Shown: in pieces, positions 50,839 to 60,793 of the stretch
Numbering within the stretch: position 1 is the first letter of the stretch
Layout: every line of letters starts with the position of its first letter
Origin: Albidovulum sp.
GTDB taxonomy: Bacteria > Pseudomonadota > Alphaproteobacteria > Rhodobacterales > Rhodobacteraceae
DNA length: 64,000 nucleotides
Direction: 5' to 3'
Assembly: GCA_030837785.1 (NCBI GenBank)
Contig: JAUQYA010000055.1
Coordinates: 8,839-72,838, forward strand
The notes under the pieces: model-generated
The model's input: the letters and a program-made list of their open reading frames with translations, nothing else
What the model was told of the DNA's origin: nothing
Databases searched by the model: none
Made by a program: the position numbers and the translations under genes

Positions 50839-52488
50839 ATGGCCACACACGACGCGCCCGCACGGATTCATCCGGCGGCCAAGCATTATGCCGCCGAGGT
50901 TGCCGCCGGCAGCCTCAGCCGCCGCGAATTCCTGACCCGCGCCTCCGCGCTCGGCGTCAGCACCGCGGCGGCCTACGGGCTTCTCGGCCTCGAGACCCCA
51001 GTTGCGGCGCAGGAGACGCCGAAGGCGGGCGGCACGCTCAGGATGCAGATGGAGCTTCGGGCACAGAAGGACCCCCGCACCTGGGACTGGTCGGAGCTTG
51101 CCAACTTCGCCCGCGGCTGGCTCGACTACCTTGTCGAATACGAGAAGGACGGCACCATCCGCGGCATGCTGCTGGAAAGCTGGGAGATCAACGACGACGC
51201 CACCGAATACACGCTGCATGTCCGCCAGGGCGTGAAGTGGAACAACGGCGAAGACTTTACCGCCGCCGACGTGGTGCACAACCTCAACCGCTGGTGCGAG
51301 GCGGGCGTCGAGGGCAACTCGATGGTCGCGCGGATGGGCGGGCTCGTCGACGAGACGACCAAGAAGGCACGCGAGGGCGCGATCACCCAGGTCGACGACC
51401 ATACCGTGAAGCTGACCCTGCCGGCGCCCGACATCACCATCATCGTCAACGTCGCCGACTATCCGGCGGCGGTGACGCATCCCTCCTACGACACCGGCGA
51501 TCCCTCGGCCAACCCGATCGGCACCGGCGCCTATCTGCCGGAAACCAACGAGGTCGGCGTCAAGCAGGTTCTGGTGAAGAACGCCGATCACACCTGGTGG
51601 GGCACCGCGGTCTATGGCGGCCCCTACCTCGACCGGATCGAATACATCGACCTCGGCACCGATCCCTCGGCCACGGTCGCCGCCGCCGAGGCGGGCGAGA
51701 TCGACGCCACCTACCGCACCCAGGGCGATTTCGTCGAGATCTTCGACGGCATCGGCTGGGAGAAGTCCGAGGCGATCACCTCGGCCACGCTCGCGGTCCG
51801 CTTCAACCAGGATGCCGACCTCTACAAGGACGTGAACGTCCGCCGGGCGCTGCAGATGGCGGTCGACAACGCCGTGGTGCTGGAGCTTGGCTTCTCGGGC
51901 CAGGGAACGGTGGCCGAGAACCACCACGTCTCCCCGATCCATCCGGAATACGCCGAGCTTCCGCCGCTCGTCGTCGATCCGGCCAAGGCCAAGGAGGCGA
52001 TCGCCGCGGCCGGCCACGCCGACACCGAGTTCGAGCTGATCTCGCTCGACGACGACTGGCAGGCAGCAACCTGCGACGCGGTGGCCGCGCAGCTGCGCGA
52101 CGCCGGGATCAAGATCAAGCGCTCCATGCTGCCCGGCGCGACGTTCTGGAACGACTGGACGAAGTATCCGTTCTCGGCGACGGAATGGAACATGCGGCCG
52201 CTCGGCGTGCAGGTTCTGGCACTGGCCTACAAGTCCGGCGGCGCCTGGAACGAGACCGCCTTCGCCAACGCCGAGTTCGACAAGCTTCTGGCGGAAGCCA
52301 TGTCGATCGCCGATGCCGACAAGCGGCGCGAGGTCATGGCCAAGATCGAGAAGATCATGCAGGACGAGGGCGTGCTGATCCAGCCCTACTGGCGCTCGCT
52401 CTACCGCTACTTCAGAGCCGGCGTGAAGGGCGCGGACATGCATCCGACGTTCGAGCACCATCACTACAAGTGGTGGCTTGACGCCTGA
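50839..52488 (+). CDS. Peptide/oligopeptide-type ABC transporter substrate-binding protein (SBP family 5), Tat-exported
   Basis: A 549-residue periplasmic binding protein. A twin-arginine signal (LSRREFLTRA, then a hydrophobic stretch ending AVAA) is at residues 27-65. It has the family 5 pattern YTLHVRQGVKWNNGEDFTAAD and DTGDPSANPIGTGAY. Family members bind di- and oligopeptides, opines, nickel or glycosides; this one is not specified. The start at 50839 follows AGGGAGAAAG. It heads the operon SBP-permease-permease-ATPase. Confidence 0.92.
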   Translation: MATHDAPARIHPAAKHYAAEVAAGSLSRREFLTRASALGVSTAAAYGLLGLETPVAAQETPKAGGTLRMQMELRAQKDPRTWDWSELANFARGWLDYLVEYEKDGTIRGMLLESWEINDDATEYTLHVRQGVKWNNGEDFTAADVVHNLNRWCEAGVEGNSMVARMGGLVDETTKKAREGAITQVDDHTVKLTLPAPDITIIVNVADYPAAVTHPSYDTGDPSANPIGTGAYLPETNEVGVKQVLVKNADHTWWGTAVYGGPYLDRIEYIDLGTDPSATVAAAEAGEIDATYRTQGDFVEIFDGIGWEKSEAITSATLAVRFNQDADLYKDVNVRRALQMAVDNAVVLELGFSGQGTVAENHHVSPIHPEYAELPPLVVDPAKAKEAIAAAGHADTEFELISLDDDWQAATCDAVAAQLRDAGIKIKRSMLPGATFWNDWTKYPFSATEWNMRPLGVQVLALAYKSGGAWNETAFANAEFDKLLAEAMSIADADKRREVMAKIEKIMQDEGVLIQPYWRSLYRYFRAGVKGADMHPTFEHHHYKWWLDA

Positions 52489-52582
52489 TCAGGCGGGGCC
52501 GGGGCGCGCAGTCGCGTTCCGGCCCGCAGCTCCCTGGCACCAGCGCACCTGTCTCCCTCGGGCGGCAAGGCAGAGGTAGATC

Positions 52583-53626
52583 ATGCTCGCATTCCTGCTC
52601 CGGCGCCTGGTGACGATGGTGCTGACGGCGTTCTGCCTGACCTTCATCGTCTTCTTCCTCACCAACCTGCCGCCGAACCTCGAGAAGCTCGCCAAGACCG
52701 AAGCCGGCAGCCGCATCACCGATGCCGAGGTGGCGAGCTGGCTGGAGAGGAACGGCCACACCCGGCCGGTGCTCCTGCGCTACGGCGAATGGCTGGGGGT
52801 GGTTCCGGGCTGGACCCGCACCGAGAACGGCGTCACCGCCGGCCACTGCATCCGCCCCGGCCGGGACGCGGCCACGGCGCCGCGCTTCTGCGGCGTGCTC
52901 CAGGGCGACTGGGGCTATTCGAGCTTCTTCAAGGCGCCGGTCGCCGAAAAGCTCGGCTACCACCTCGGGCTCACCGGCATCCTGATGTTCTGGGTCATGC
53001 TGCTGATGGTGCCCGTCTCGCTCCTCATCGGCGTGCTCGCCGGGATGCGCGAAGGATCACGGCTCGACCGCGGCCTCTCCACCTTCTCCATCGCCACGAC
53101 GGCGACGCCGGAATATGTCTCGGGCGTGATCCTGATCGCCATCTTCGCCTCCTCGGCGGTCGGGCTGAAATGGTTCAAGGGCACCGCCACCGGCGCGATG
53201 GAGCACATCACCTTCGACAATTTCTTCCTGCCGGTGCTGACCATCGCGCTCTACGGCATCGGCTACATCGCCCGGATGACCCGCGCCTCGATGACCGAGG
53301 TGATGACGGCGCAGTATATCCGCACCGCCCGGCTGAAGGGCGTGTCGTTCCGCAACGTGGTGCTGCACCACGCGCTCCGCAATGCGCTGATCGCGCCCTT
53401 CACCGTGATCATGCTGCAGTTCCCCTGGCTTCTGAACGGCGTGGTCATCACCGAGACGCTCTTCAGCTACAAGGGCTTCGGCTGGACCCTGGTGCAGGCG
53501 GCGGGCAACAACGACATCCCGCTGCTGCTCGGCTGTTCGGTCGTCGCGGTCATCGTCGTGCTGGTGACCCAGCTCATGTCCGACGTGGGCTATGTCTTCC
53601 TCAACCCAAGGATCAGGATCAGCTGA
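52583..53626 (+). CDS. Peptide-type ABC transporter permease (DppB/OppB family)
   Basis: A 347-residue membrane permease. The first helix is at residues 8-30 (LVTMVLTAFCLTFIVFFLTN); the periplasmic segment from 40 to 120 is large and contains Trp-rich and Cys-containing sequence (GHCIRPGRD). The EAA loop (TARLKGVSFRNVVLHHALRN) is in the usual place. It pairs with the next gene (starting 2 bases later). Confidence 0.92.
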   Translation: MLAFLLRRLVTMVLTAFCLTFIVFFLTNLPPNLEKLAKTEAGSRITDAEVASWLERNGHTRPVLLRYGEWLGVVPGWTRTENGVTAGHCIRPGRDAATAPRFCGVLQGDWGYSSFFKAPVAEKLGYHLGLTGILMFWVMLLMVPVSLLIGVLAGMREGSRLDRGLSTFSIATTATPEYVSGVILIAIFASSAVGLKWFKGTATGAMEHITFDNFFLPVLTIALYGIGYIARMTRASMTEVMTAQYIRTARLKGVSFRNVVLHHALRNALIAPFTVIMLQFPWLLNGVVITETLFSYKGFGWTLVQAAGNNDIPLLLGCSVVAVIVVLVTQLMSDVGYVFLNPRIRIS

Positions 53627-53627
53627 C

Positions 53628-54803
53628 ATGGACGCACTCGGCTGGGGCGGTATCCTTCTCGCCATCCTCGGGCGGTTCTGGCCCGTCTGGATCGCGCTTG
53701 CCGCGACCATCGCCGTCTCGCTCCGCTTCCGGCGGCGGCTCGGGCTCTACGGCCGGCTCTACGATTCCACCATCGGCATGGCGGGATTCGCGCTGGTCAT
53801 GTTCTGGGTCTACACCGCGGTCTTCGCCGGCGGGATCGTCACCCACGACGTCCTCGGCCAGATCAGCCACATGAAGAACGAGCTGCCCGGCAGCGCGGTC
53901 CCCGACGGATCGGGCTGGTATCTCCTCGGCGGCGACCACCTCGGACGCGACGTCTTCAGCCGGATGGTCGCGGGCTCCCGCATCGTGATCGAGATCGCGC
54001 CGCTCGCCACCCTCTTCGCCTTCATGGTGGGGATCACGCTCGGCCTGCCGGCGGGCTATTACGGCGGGCGGCTCGACATCGGGCTCTCGTTCCTCGCCAA
54101 CCTCATCCTCGCCTTCCCGGTGATCCTGCTGTTCTACCTCCTCGTCACGCCCGAGATCGTGAAGACCGGCCTGCCGCAATACCTGGCAATCGTCCTCTTC
54201 CTCTTTCCGCTGGTCTTCCTCATCGTGCTGCTGAACGCGCGCTACCACGTCCAGCCGGCGCGCCGGAACTGGATGGTCGCCACCGTCGCGATCCTCGGCG
54301 GATGGGCCTATCTCTCGCTGGTCTCGGCGCCGGGCACCCGCGTTGCGGTCCTGCCCGCGGCGCTCGACCTGATCGACGTGCCGCCGAACATCCTGATCGT
54401 CTTCGTCTCGGTGGTGTTCGTGAACGCGCCGACCGTGTTCCGCATCGTCCGCGGGCTGACGCTCGACATCAAGACGCGCGACTATGTCGCCGCCGCCCAG
54501 ACCCGTGGCGAGCGCCCCTGGTACATCATGCTGTGGGAAATCCTGCCCAATGCCCGCGGCCCGCTGATCGTCGATTTCTGCCTGCGCATCGGCTACACCA
54601 CGATCCTGCTCGGCACATTGGGCTTCTTCGGCCTCGGGCTCTCGCCCGAAAGCCCCGACTGGGGCTCGACGATCAACGCCGGCCGCAAGCTCCTGACCAT
54701 CGCGCCCTGGCCCGCAATCGTCCCCGCACTGGCGCTGATGAGCCTCGTGCTCGGCCTCAACCTCCTCGCCGATGGGCTGCGCGAGGAAAGCCTGAGGGAC
54801 TAG
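53628..54803 (+). CDS. Peptide-type ABC transporter permease (DppC/OppC family)
   Basis: A 391-residue permease. DHLGRDVFSRMVAGSRI is the OppC N-terminal helix signature and the EAA loop is YVAAAQTRGERPWYIMLWEI. It is longer than typical DppC (about 300) because of an extra membrane segment region around 140-270 with hydrophobic stretches (LVFLIVLLNARY). ATG 53628 follows the first permease stop by one base. A REP-like hairpin separates it from the ATPase gene. Confidence 0.9.
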   Translation: MDALGWGGILLAILGRFWPVWIALAATIAVSLRFRRRLGLYGRLYDSTIGMAGFALVMFWVYTAVFAGGIVTHDVLGQISHMKNELPGSAVPDGSGWYLLGGDHLGRDVFSRMVAGSRIVIEIAPLATLFAFMVGITLGLPAGYYGGRLDIGLSFLANLILAFPVILLFYLLVTPEIVKTGLPQYLAIVLFLFPLVFLIVLLNARYHVQPARRNWMVATVAILGGWAYLSLVSAPGTRVAVLPAALDLIDVPPNILIVFVSVVFVNAPTVFRIVRGLTLDIKTRDYVAAAQTRGERPWYIMLWEILPNARGPLIVDFCLRIGYTTILLGTLGFFGLGLSPESPDWGSTINAGRKLLTIAPWPAIVPALALMSLVLGLNLLADGLREESLRD

Positions 54804-54852
54804 GGCCGGTGCTGCTCGCACGCTTTCATTGTGGTCCAAATACTCCGGGGGT

Positions 54853-54871
54853 CCGGGGGCCGCGCCCCCGG
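54853..54871. repeat. REP-like GC palindrome inside the peptide importer operon
   Basis: CCGGGGGC, three bases, GCCCCCGG, in the 91-base gap between the second permease and the ATPase gene, next to GGTCCAAATACTCCGGGGG. Similar GC-rich dispersed palindromes are common between genes in Rhodobacteraceae. It may stabilise the upstream transcript or lower expression of the ATPase. A short motif match only. Confidence 0.4.
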
Positions 54872-54894
54872 CCCGGCCAGGGGGGAGAGAACCG

Positions 54895-56979
54895 ATGACG
54901 AAATGGGACTACGACGGCCCGATCCTCGAGATCGAGAACCTGTCAATTTCCTTCTTCACCCGCCTGCGCGAGATCCCGGCGGTGATGGATTTCTCCTGCA
55001 CCGTCCAGCCGGGCGAGGCGATGGGGCTCGTCGGCGAATCGGGCTGTGGCAAGTCGACCGTGGCGCTCGCCGTCATGCGCGACCTCGGCCGCAGCGGCCG
55101 GATCACCGGCGGCACGATCCGGTTCAAGGGCCGCGACCTGACCACGATGGGCGAGCGCGACCTGCGCGGCATCCGCGGATCGCAGATCGCGATGATCTAC
55201 CAGGAGCCGATGGCCTCGCTGAATCCGGCGATGAAGATCGGCGCCCAGCTCATGGAAGTGCCGATGATCCACGAGGGCATCGGCCGCGACGAGGCCCGGC
55301 GCCGCGCGCTTGAGGTCGTCACCGACGTCCGCCTGCCCGATCCGGAGCGGATCCTGCGCTCCTACCCCCACCAGCTTTCCGGCGGCCAGCAGCAGCGGAT
55401 CGTCATCGCGATGGCGCTGATGTCGAAGCCCGCGCTTCTGATCCTCGACGAGCCCACGACCGCGCTCGACGTGACGGTGGAGGCGGCGGTGGTCGACCTG
55501 GTGAAGGATCTCGGCCGCAAGTACGGCACCTCGATGCTCTTCATCTCGCACAACCTCGGGCTGGTGCTGGAGGTCTGCGACCGGCTCTGCGTGATGTATT
55601 CCGGCGAGGCGGTCGAGACCGGGTCGATCGGCGACGTCTTCGACAAGATGCAGCATCCCTACACGCAGGCGCTCTTCCGTTCGATCCCGCTGCCGGGGGC
55701 GGACAAGAACGCGCGCCCGCTGATCGCCATTCCCGGCAACTTCCCCCTGCCCCACGAGCGGCCGAAGGGCTGCAACTTCGGCCCCCGCTGCGACTATTTC
55801 GCCGAGGGCCGCTGCAACGCGGCCGAGATCCCGATGGTCGCCGTGGCAGGCCACCAACGGCACGAGACGCGCTGTCTCCGGGTGGACGAGATCGACTGGG
55901 CGGCACCGCCGAAGGCCGCGAAGACGTCGGAGAAGACGCCCGTCGGCAAGGTCGTGCTGCGCATGGAGGACCTGAGGAAATACTACGAGGTTTCGGCCAA
56001 CGCGCTCTTCGGCGGCGGCGAAACCAAGGTGGTGAAGGCCAACGAGACCCTGAGCTTCGAGGCGCACGAGGGCGAGACCCTCGCGATCGTGGGCGAGTCG
56101 GGCTGCGGCAAGTCCACCTTCGCCAAGGTGCTGATGGGGCTCGAGACCGCGACCGGCGGGCGGATCATGCTTTACGACCGCGACATCCAGTCGACGCCGA
56201 TCGAGAAGCGGTCGACCGAGACGGTGTCCGGCGTCCAGATGGTGTTCCAGAACCCGTTCGACACGCTGAACCCGTCGATGACCGTCGGCCGGCAGATCAT
56301 CCGGGCGCTGGAGATCTTCGGCCAGGGCGCCGACGACCGGGAACGCGAGCAACGGATGCTCGAACTTCTCGACCTCGTGAAGCTGCCCCGCGCCTTCGCC
56401 GAGCGGATGCCGCGCCAGCTTTCCGGCGGGCAGAAGCAGCGCGTGGGCATCGCACGCGCCTTCGCGGGGGGCGCGAAGCTCGTGGTGGCGGACGAACCGG
56501 TCTCGGCGCTCGACGTCAGCGTCCAGGCCGCCGTGACCGACCTTCTGATGGAAATCCAGCGCAAGAACCGCACGACGCTTCTCTTCATCAGCCACGACCT
56601 TTCGATCGTCCGCTATCTCTCGGACCGGGTGATGGTGATGTATCTCGGCCATGTGGTGGAGCTTGGCACCACCGATCAGGTCTTCGCGCCTCCCTATCAC
56701 CCCTATACCGAGGCGCTGCTGTCGGCCGTGCCGATCGCCGACACCCATGTCGAGAAGAAGCGCATCGTGCTGGAAGGCGACATCCCTTCGGCGATGAACC
56801 CGCCGCCGGGCTGCCCGTTCCAGACCCGGTGCCGCTGGAAGTCGCACGTGCCGGGCGGGCTCTGCGAGCGCGAGGTGCCGCCGATGCGGGTGCTGGCGGG
56901 CGGCCACCAGATCAAGTGCCACCTCTCCGACGCCGACCTCGCCTCGATGGAGCCGGTGATCAGGATCGCCGCCGAATAG
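54895..56979 (+). CDS. Peptide-type ABC transporter, fused double ATPase (DppD-DppF)
   Basis: A 694-residue protein with two ABC ATPases in tandem. First: GESGCGKST, HQLSGGQQQRI, LLILDEPTTALDV, FISHNLG; and a C-terminal PPS-like region with GCNFGPRC (Cys-rich). Second: GESGCGKST, FQNPFDTLNPSMTV, RQLSGGQKQRVGIA, LVVADEPVSALDV and a PPGCPFQTRCRW end. The Cys-rich oligopeptide/dipeptide C-terminal modules occur after each ATPase. Fusion of D and F subunits is common in alphaproteobacteria. AGGGGGGAGAG precedes ATG 54895. Confidence 0.94.
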   Translation: MTKWDYDGPILEIENLSISFFTRLREIPAVMDFSCTVQPGEAMGLVGESGCGKSTVALAVMRDLGRSGRITGGTIRFKGRDLTTMGERDLRGIRGSQIAMIYQEPMASLNPAMKIGAQLMEVPMIHEGIGRDEARRRALEVVTDVRLPDPERILRSYPHQLSGGQQQRIVIAMALMSKPALLILDEPTTALDVTVEAAVVDLVKDLGRKYGTSMLFISHNLGLVLEVCDRLCVMYSGEAVETGSIGDVFDKMQHPYTQALFRSIPLPGADKNARPLIAIPGNFPLPHERPKGCNFGPRCDYFAEGRCNAAEIPMVAVAGHQRHETRCLRVDEIDWAAPPKAAKTSEKTPVGKVVLRMEDLRKYYEVSANALFGGGETKVVKANETLSFEAHEGETLAIVGESGCGKSTFAKVLMGLETATGGRIMLYDRDIQSTPIEKRSTETVSGVQMVFQNPFDTLNPSMTVGRQIIRALEIFGQGADDREREQRMLELLDLVKLPRAFAERMPRQLSGGQKQRVGIARAFAGGAKLVVADEPVSALDVSVQAAVTDLLMEIQRKNRTTLLFISHDLSIVRYLSDRVMVMYLGHVVELGTTDQVFAPPYHPYTEALLSAVPIADTHVEKKRIVLEGDIPSAMNPPPGCPFQTRCRWKSHVPGGLCEREVPPMRVLAGGHQIKCHLSDADLASMEPVIRIAAE

Positions 56980-57017
56980 GACGAAGGGCGGCGCCGGCGC
57001 CGGCGGCGCGGCCTGCG

Positions 57018-57890
57018 CTACCAGGGCGGCAGCAGCACCGTCGCGCCGAGCGGCGCCACCCGGGCGCCGGTGCCGATCTTGAAGCGGGCAAGGCCGGGCG
57101 CCCCTTCGGTGTCCACATCGCCGAGATCGAGCACCGCGCACCCTTCCTCGCGCAGGCACAGCATCGCCCGCCAGAGGAGGAGCGCATGCGCGTTGATGCG
57201 CCGCCCCGCCTCGCCGGACCAGCCGACATGGTAGCTCGCCCACGGGGCATGGATGAGAAACAGCATCGCGGCCACCCTCCGGCCACCAATCCGCGCCTCG
57301 GCCAGAAGGGCCGCCGCGGGGTCGAAGGCAAGCCAGGCGTGGGTGAACCGCGCGGGCAGCGCGCGGTAGCCGCGCGCGCGTTGCAGCGCCGCATCCCGGT
57401 GCAACAGCCAGGCAGCCGCCGCCGGGTCGGGGCGCCCGACGCGCAGGCAGACCTCCTCGCCCTCGGCGCGGGCCAGCCGGTTGCGCCATTTGCCGTCAAA
57501 CCGCGCCCTGAGCGTTCCGGGATCGGCCGTCAGGTCGAGATGCGCGCGATGCCGCGGGGTGACGAGGGCCAGGCCCGGGCCGTCCCGCCCGGGGGTGGCC
57601 AGAAGCGGCCGGAACGCACGGCCGAGGGCGCGGAGCGCCCCGGCCTCCTCGCCGGCGGCAGGTGCGCCGTCCCAGACCGGCCCGCACGACAGGAGCGAGA
57701 GCCGCACCGGACCGACGCGACGCGCCGTCACCTGCGCAAGCCCGCGCGCGCCGGAGGGCGCCACGAGCCCGACCCTGCCGACCGTGGCGCCAAGGCGCGA
57801 CAGCACTTCGCCATAGGCCCAGCTTTGCTGGAGCGGCATCGCCGCGGCCCGCCAGCCCTCGCGCGTCAGCCCGTCCCGAACGATTTTCAT
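57018..57890 (-). CDS. FemAB-like/GNAT-type peptidoglycan or amide-forming acyltransferase
   Basis: A 290-residue protein similar to FemAB/BioF2-like (Acetyltransf_6) acyltransferases: QSWAYGEVLSRLG, FDGKWRNRLARAE and YHVGWSGEAGRRINAHALL. The substrate is not known; relatives transfer amino acids or acyl groups to cell-wall or lipid precursors. ATG 57890 was preferred over an extension to 57980. It is monocistronic on the minus strand, with the 54-residue small ORF divergent from it. Confidence 0.75.
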   Translation of the reverse strand: MKIVRDGLTREGWRAAAMPLQQSWAYGEVLSRLGATVGRVGLVAPSGARGLAQVTARRVGPVRLSLLSCGPVWDGAPAAGEEAGALRALGRAFRPLLATPGRDGPGLALVTPRHRAHLDLTADPGTLRARFDGKWRNRLARAEGEEVCLRVGRPDPAAAAWLLHRDAALQRARGYRALPARFTHAWLAFDPAAALLAEARIGGRRVAAMLFLIHAPWASYHVGWSGEAGRRINAHALLLWRAMLCLREEGCAVLDLGDVDTEGAPGLARFKIGTGARVAPLGATVLLPPW

Positions 57891-57935
57891 GGCGTCATTA
57901 AGCCCGCGGCAACCTAACAGGGGCCTAATGGGCAT

Positions 57936-58100
57936 ATGACACCGATCCGCCCCTCCTCCCCCGCCGTCCACGGCATCCATGCCCCCGCCTCGCGCCTCAC
58001 CTGGCAGGCGGCGCTGCTCGTCGCCATCGGCCTTTCCTCGGCCTTCCTGATCGCCATCGCCAGCTTCGCGGCCGCGACGACGTTCGTCCGGCCCGGCTGA
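57936..58100 (+). CDS. Putative small single-span membrane protein (54 aa)
   Basis: A 54-codon ORF: the N-terminal third is polar with Pro and His, then one hydrophobic helix (ALLVAIGLSSAFLIAIASFA) and a short tail. The upstream sequence has a weak ribosome site. It lies between the divergent acyltransferase and the glk gene. Its single-helix composition is coding-like, but support is from sequence only, so it may be a chance ORF in GC-rich DNA. Confidence 0.4.
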   Translation: MTPIRPSSPAVHGIHAPASRLTWQAALLVAIGLSSAFLIAIASFAAATTFVRPG

Positions 58101-58197
58101 GCGGGTCGGCGCGATCCGTTTCAGGAGTTGAAGCGCGCGGGGAAAGCGTCCATCACGGTCCCAGCACCGTTGCGGCGCAAACCCTGAGAGGCTGGTC

Positions 58198-59169
58198 TTG
58201 GCTCAGACGCTTTCCCTCGTGGCCGATGTCGGCGGCACCAACACCCGCGTCGCGCTGGCGCGCGGGGGCGTCGTCGATCGCGCCTCGATCCGGCGCTTCG
58301 CCAACGCCGGCAATCCCGGTCTTGACGCGATCCTGCGCGACTACCTGTCCGACAAGGGCGGCCCCGATGTGGCGGGCGCCTGCGTGGCCGTCGCCGGGCC
58401 GGTCGATGGCGAGGAGGCGCGGCTCACCAATCTCGACTGGACCATCGGCCGCGACGGGATCGCGGCGGCGACCGGGGCGCGACGGATCGCGGTGATCAAC
58501 GATCTTCAGGCGCAGGGCCACGCGCTTGGCCACATCGCCGCGGAGTGCCTGCGGCCGGTGATCGCGCCGGCGGCGGCCACCCGCGCGGCCACGCCGCAGC
58601 TGGTGATCGGCGTCGGCACCGGCTTCAACGCGGCGGTGGTCCACGACGGGCCGGCGGGCCGGCTTGTCACCGCCTCCGAATGCGGCCACGCCACGCTGCC
58701 GGTGCGCAGCGAGGCGGAACTGAGCCTGATGCGCTTCGTCGAGACGGCCCACGGCTTTGCCGGGGTCGAGGACGTGCTGTCGGGGCGCGGACTGGAACGG
58801 CTTCACGCCTGGGCCGCGCACGAGGCGGGGTGCGGGGCGGGGCGCGACGAAAGCCGCGACGCCTCGGCGATCATGGCGGCGATCGGCGCAGGGGGCGATG
58901 CCGTCGCCGAAGCGACCGGGGCGGCCTTCGTGCGGCTTCTCGGAACGGTCGCGGGCGATCTCGCGCTGATCCACCTGCCGCTCGGCGGCATCTACCTGAT
59001 CGGCGGCGTCGCCCGCGCCTTCACCCAGCATCTGGAGCGTTTCGGCTTTGCCAGGGCCTTCGGCGACAAGGGGCGGTTTTCCCCGCTGATGGCCGAATTC
59101 CCCGTCTCGATCATCGAGGACGACTACGCCGCCCTGACCGGGTGCGCCCGGCGGCTTGCGGGCGCCTGA
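58198..59169 (+). CDS. glk: Glucokinase
   Basis: A 323-residue ROK-unrelated Glk-type kinase: VADVGGTNTRVALA phosphate loop, VAVAGPVDGEEARLTNLDW, INDLQAQGHAL (catalytic Asp) and VGTGFNAAVV. It phosphorylates glucose for the Entner-Doudoroff pathway encoded next to it. The TTG start at 58198 is preceded by GAGAGG. It is convergent to pgi with 6 bases between the stops. Confidence 0.92.
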   Translation: MAQTLSLVADVGGTNTRVALARGGVVDRASIRRFANAGNPGLDAILRDYLSDKGGPDVAGACVAVAGPVDGEEARLTNLDWTIGRDGIAAATGARRIAVINDLQAQGHALGHIAAECLRPVIAPAAATRAATPQLVIGVGTGFNAAVVHDGPAGRLVTASECGHATLPVRSEAELSLMRFVETAHGFAGVEDVLSGRGLERLHAWAAHEAGCGAGRDESRDASAIMAAIGAGGDAVAEATGAAFVRLLGTVAGDLALIHLPLGGIYLIGGVARAFTQHLERFGFARAFGDKGRFSPLMAEFPVSIIEDDYAALTGCARRLAGA

Positions 59170-59175
59170 GCCCGC

Positions 59176-60771
59176 TCAGCCGAGGTATTCGACAAGCTGG
59201 CGGGTCGATCCGTCCTTGGCAGCGGCGCTTTCGCGCCCGGCAAGAATCGGCTCCAGCGCGAGGGCAAGTTCCTTGCCAAGCTCCACCCCCCACTGGTCGA
59301 AGGAATTGATCCCGAGGATCACGCCTTCCACGAACACCCGGTGTTCGTAAAGCGCGATGATCTGGCCGAGGACGAAGGGCGTGAGCCGTGGATAGGCGAG
59401 CGTCGTCGAGGGGCGGTTGCCGGGGAAGACGCGATGGCGGGCCTGACGGTCGAGGTCGGCGCCCGACAGCCCCTTTTTCGCCAGGATCGATCGCGCCTCG
59501 TCGAGCGGGCGGCCGCGCAGCAGCGCCTCGGACTGCGCGAGGCAATTGGCCACCAGAAGCCGGTGCTGGTGCGCCAGCGCCGGCTCGTGCCCCTCGCGTC
59601 CGACGAGGAATTCGCACGGAATCACCCGCGTGCCCTGGTGGATCAGCTGATAGAAGGCGTGCTGGCCGTTGGTGCCGGGCTCGCCCCAGACCACCGGGCC
59701 GGAGTCCATGTGAAGATCGGTGCCGTCCATCGCCACGCGCTTGCCGTTCGATTCCATCTCCAGTTGCTGGAGATAGGCGGGAAGCCGGGCGAGTCGCTGT
59801 TCGTAGGGCAGGACCGCGCGGGTGGCGTGGCCGCAGATCTGGTTGTGCCAGATGCCGGTGAGCGCGAGCATGACCGCCATGTTGTCGGTGAAGGGCGCGT
59901 CGCGGAAATGCGCGTCCATCGCCGCGCCGCCGGCAAGGAAGCCAGCGAAGTCCTCCGGCCCGATGGCGATCATCAGCGAAAGCCCGATCGGCCCCCAGAC
60001 CGAATAGCGCCCGCCCACCCAGTCCCCGAAGCCGAAGACCCGTTCGGGCGCGATGCCGAAGGCGGCGGTCCGATCGAGCGCGGTCGAGACGGCGGCGAAC
60101 TGCGTCGCGGGGTCGGCGACCCTGCCCGCCATCCAGGCCCGCGCGGCCGCCGCATTGGTCATCGTCTCGATCGTGGTGAAGGTCTTGGACGAAACGATGA
60201 CCAGCGTGGTTTCGGGGTTCAGGCCCGCCAGTACGTCATGGACATGCGCGCCGTCGACGTTGGAGACGAAATGGGCGCGCGGACCATCGGCATAGGGAGC
60301 GAGCGCGGCGCAGGCCATCGCCGGGCCGAGGTCGGACCCGCCGATGCCGATGTTGACGACATCGGTGATGCGCCCGCCCTGCCCCGCGAAGCGCCCGTCG
60401 CGAACATCGCGGGCGAAGGCCTCGCAGCTTGCGTGGGTCGCGCGGACCTCGGGCATCACGTCGCGGCCGTCGACGCTGACCGCGCCGTCGAGGTTCCTGA
60501 GCGCCGTGTGCAGGACGGAGCGACCCTCGGTCTCGTTGATCTTGGCGCCGGAAAACATCGCCTCGCGCCGCTGCGCGACGCCCGCGGCCTCGGCGAGCCG
60601 GATCAGCAGGCCGCGCGCACGGGCATCGATTCCGGTCTTGGAATAGTCGAAGAGAAGTCCGCCCTCGCGGATCGAGAAGTGCCGCGCGCGGTCGGTCCCG
60701 TCGAACAGCGAAAGGATCGGCCGGCCCGCATGGGCGGCATGGTGAAAGCGCAGGTCGTCCCAGAGGCTCAT
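59176..60771 (-). CDS. pgi: Glucose-6-phosphate isomerase
   Basis: A 531-residue PGI with both signatures: DWVGGRYSVWGPIG (usually SLWSAIG) and FDQWGVELGK near the end, plus NIGIGGSDLGPAMA and SSKTFTTIET. It interconverts glucose-6-phosphate and fructose-6-phosphate. It is the last gene of the zwf-pgl-pgi operon, 22 bases after pgl. Confidence 0.96.
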   Translation of the reverse strand: MSLWDDLRFHHAAHAGRPILSLFDGTDRARHFSIREGGLLFDYSKTGIDARARGLLIRLAEAAGVAQRREAMFSGAKINETEGRSVLHTALRNLDGAVSVDGRDVMPEVRATHASCEAFARDVRDGRFAGQGGRITDVVNIGIGGSDLGPAMACAALAPYADGPRAHFVSNVDGAHVHDVLAGLNPETTLVIVSSKTFTTIETMTNAAAARAWMAGRVADPATQFAAVSTALDRTAAFGIAPERVFGFGDWVGGRYSVWGPIGLSLMIAIGPEDFAGFLAGGAAMDAHFRDAPFTDNMAVMLALTGIWHNQICGHATRAVLPYEQRLARLPAYLQQLEMESNGKRVAMDGTDLHMDSGPVVWGEPGTNGQHAFYQLIHQGTRVIPCEFLVGREGHEPALAHQHRLLVANCLAQSEALLRGRPLDEARSILAKKGLSGADLDRQARHRVFPGNRPSTTLAYPRLTPFVLGQIIALYEHRVFVEGVILGINSFDQWGVELGKELALALEPILAGRESAAAKDGSTRQLVEYLG

Positions 60772-60793
60772 GTCGTCTTCCCTGTTGTCCGGT

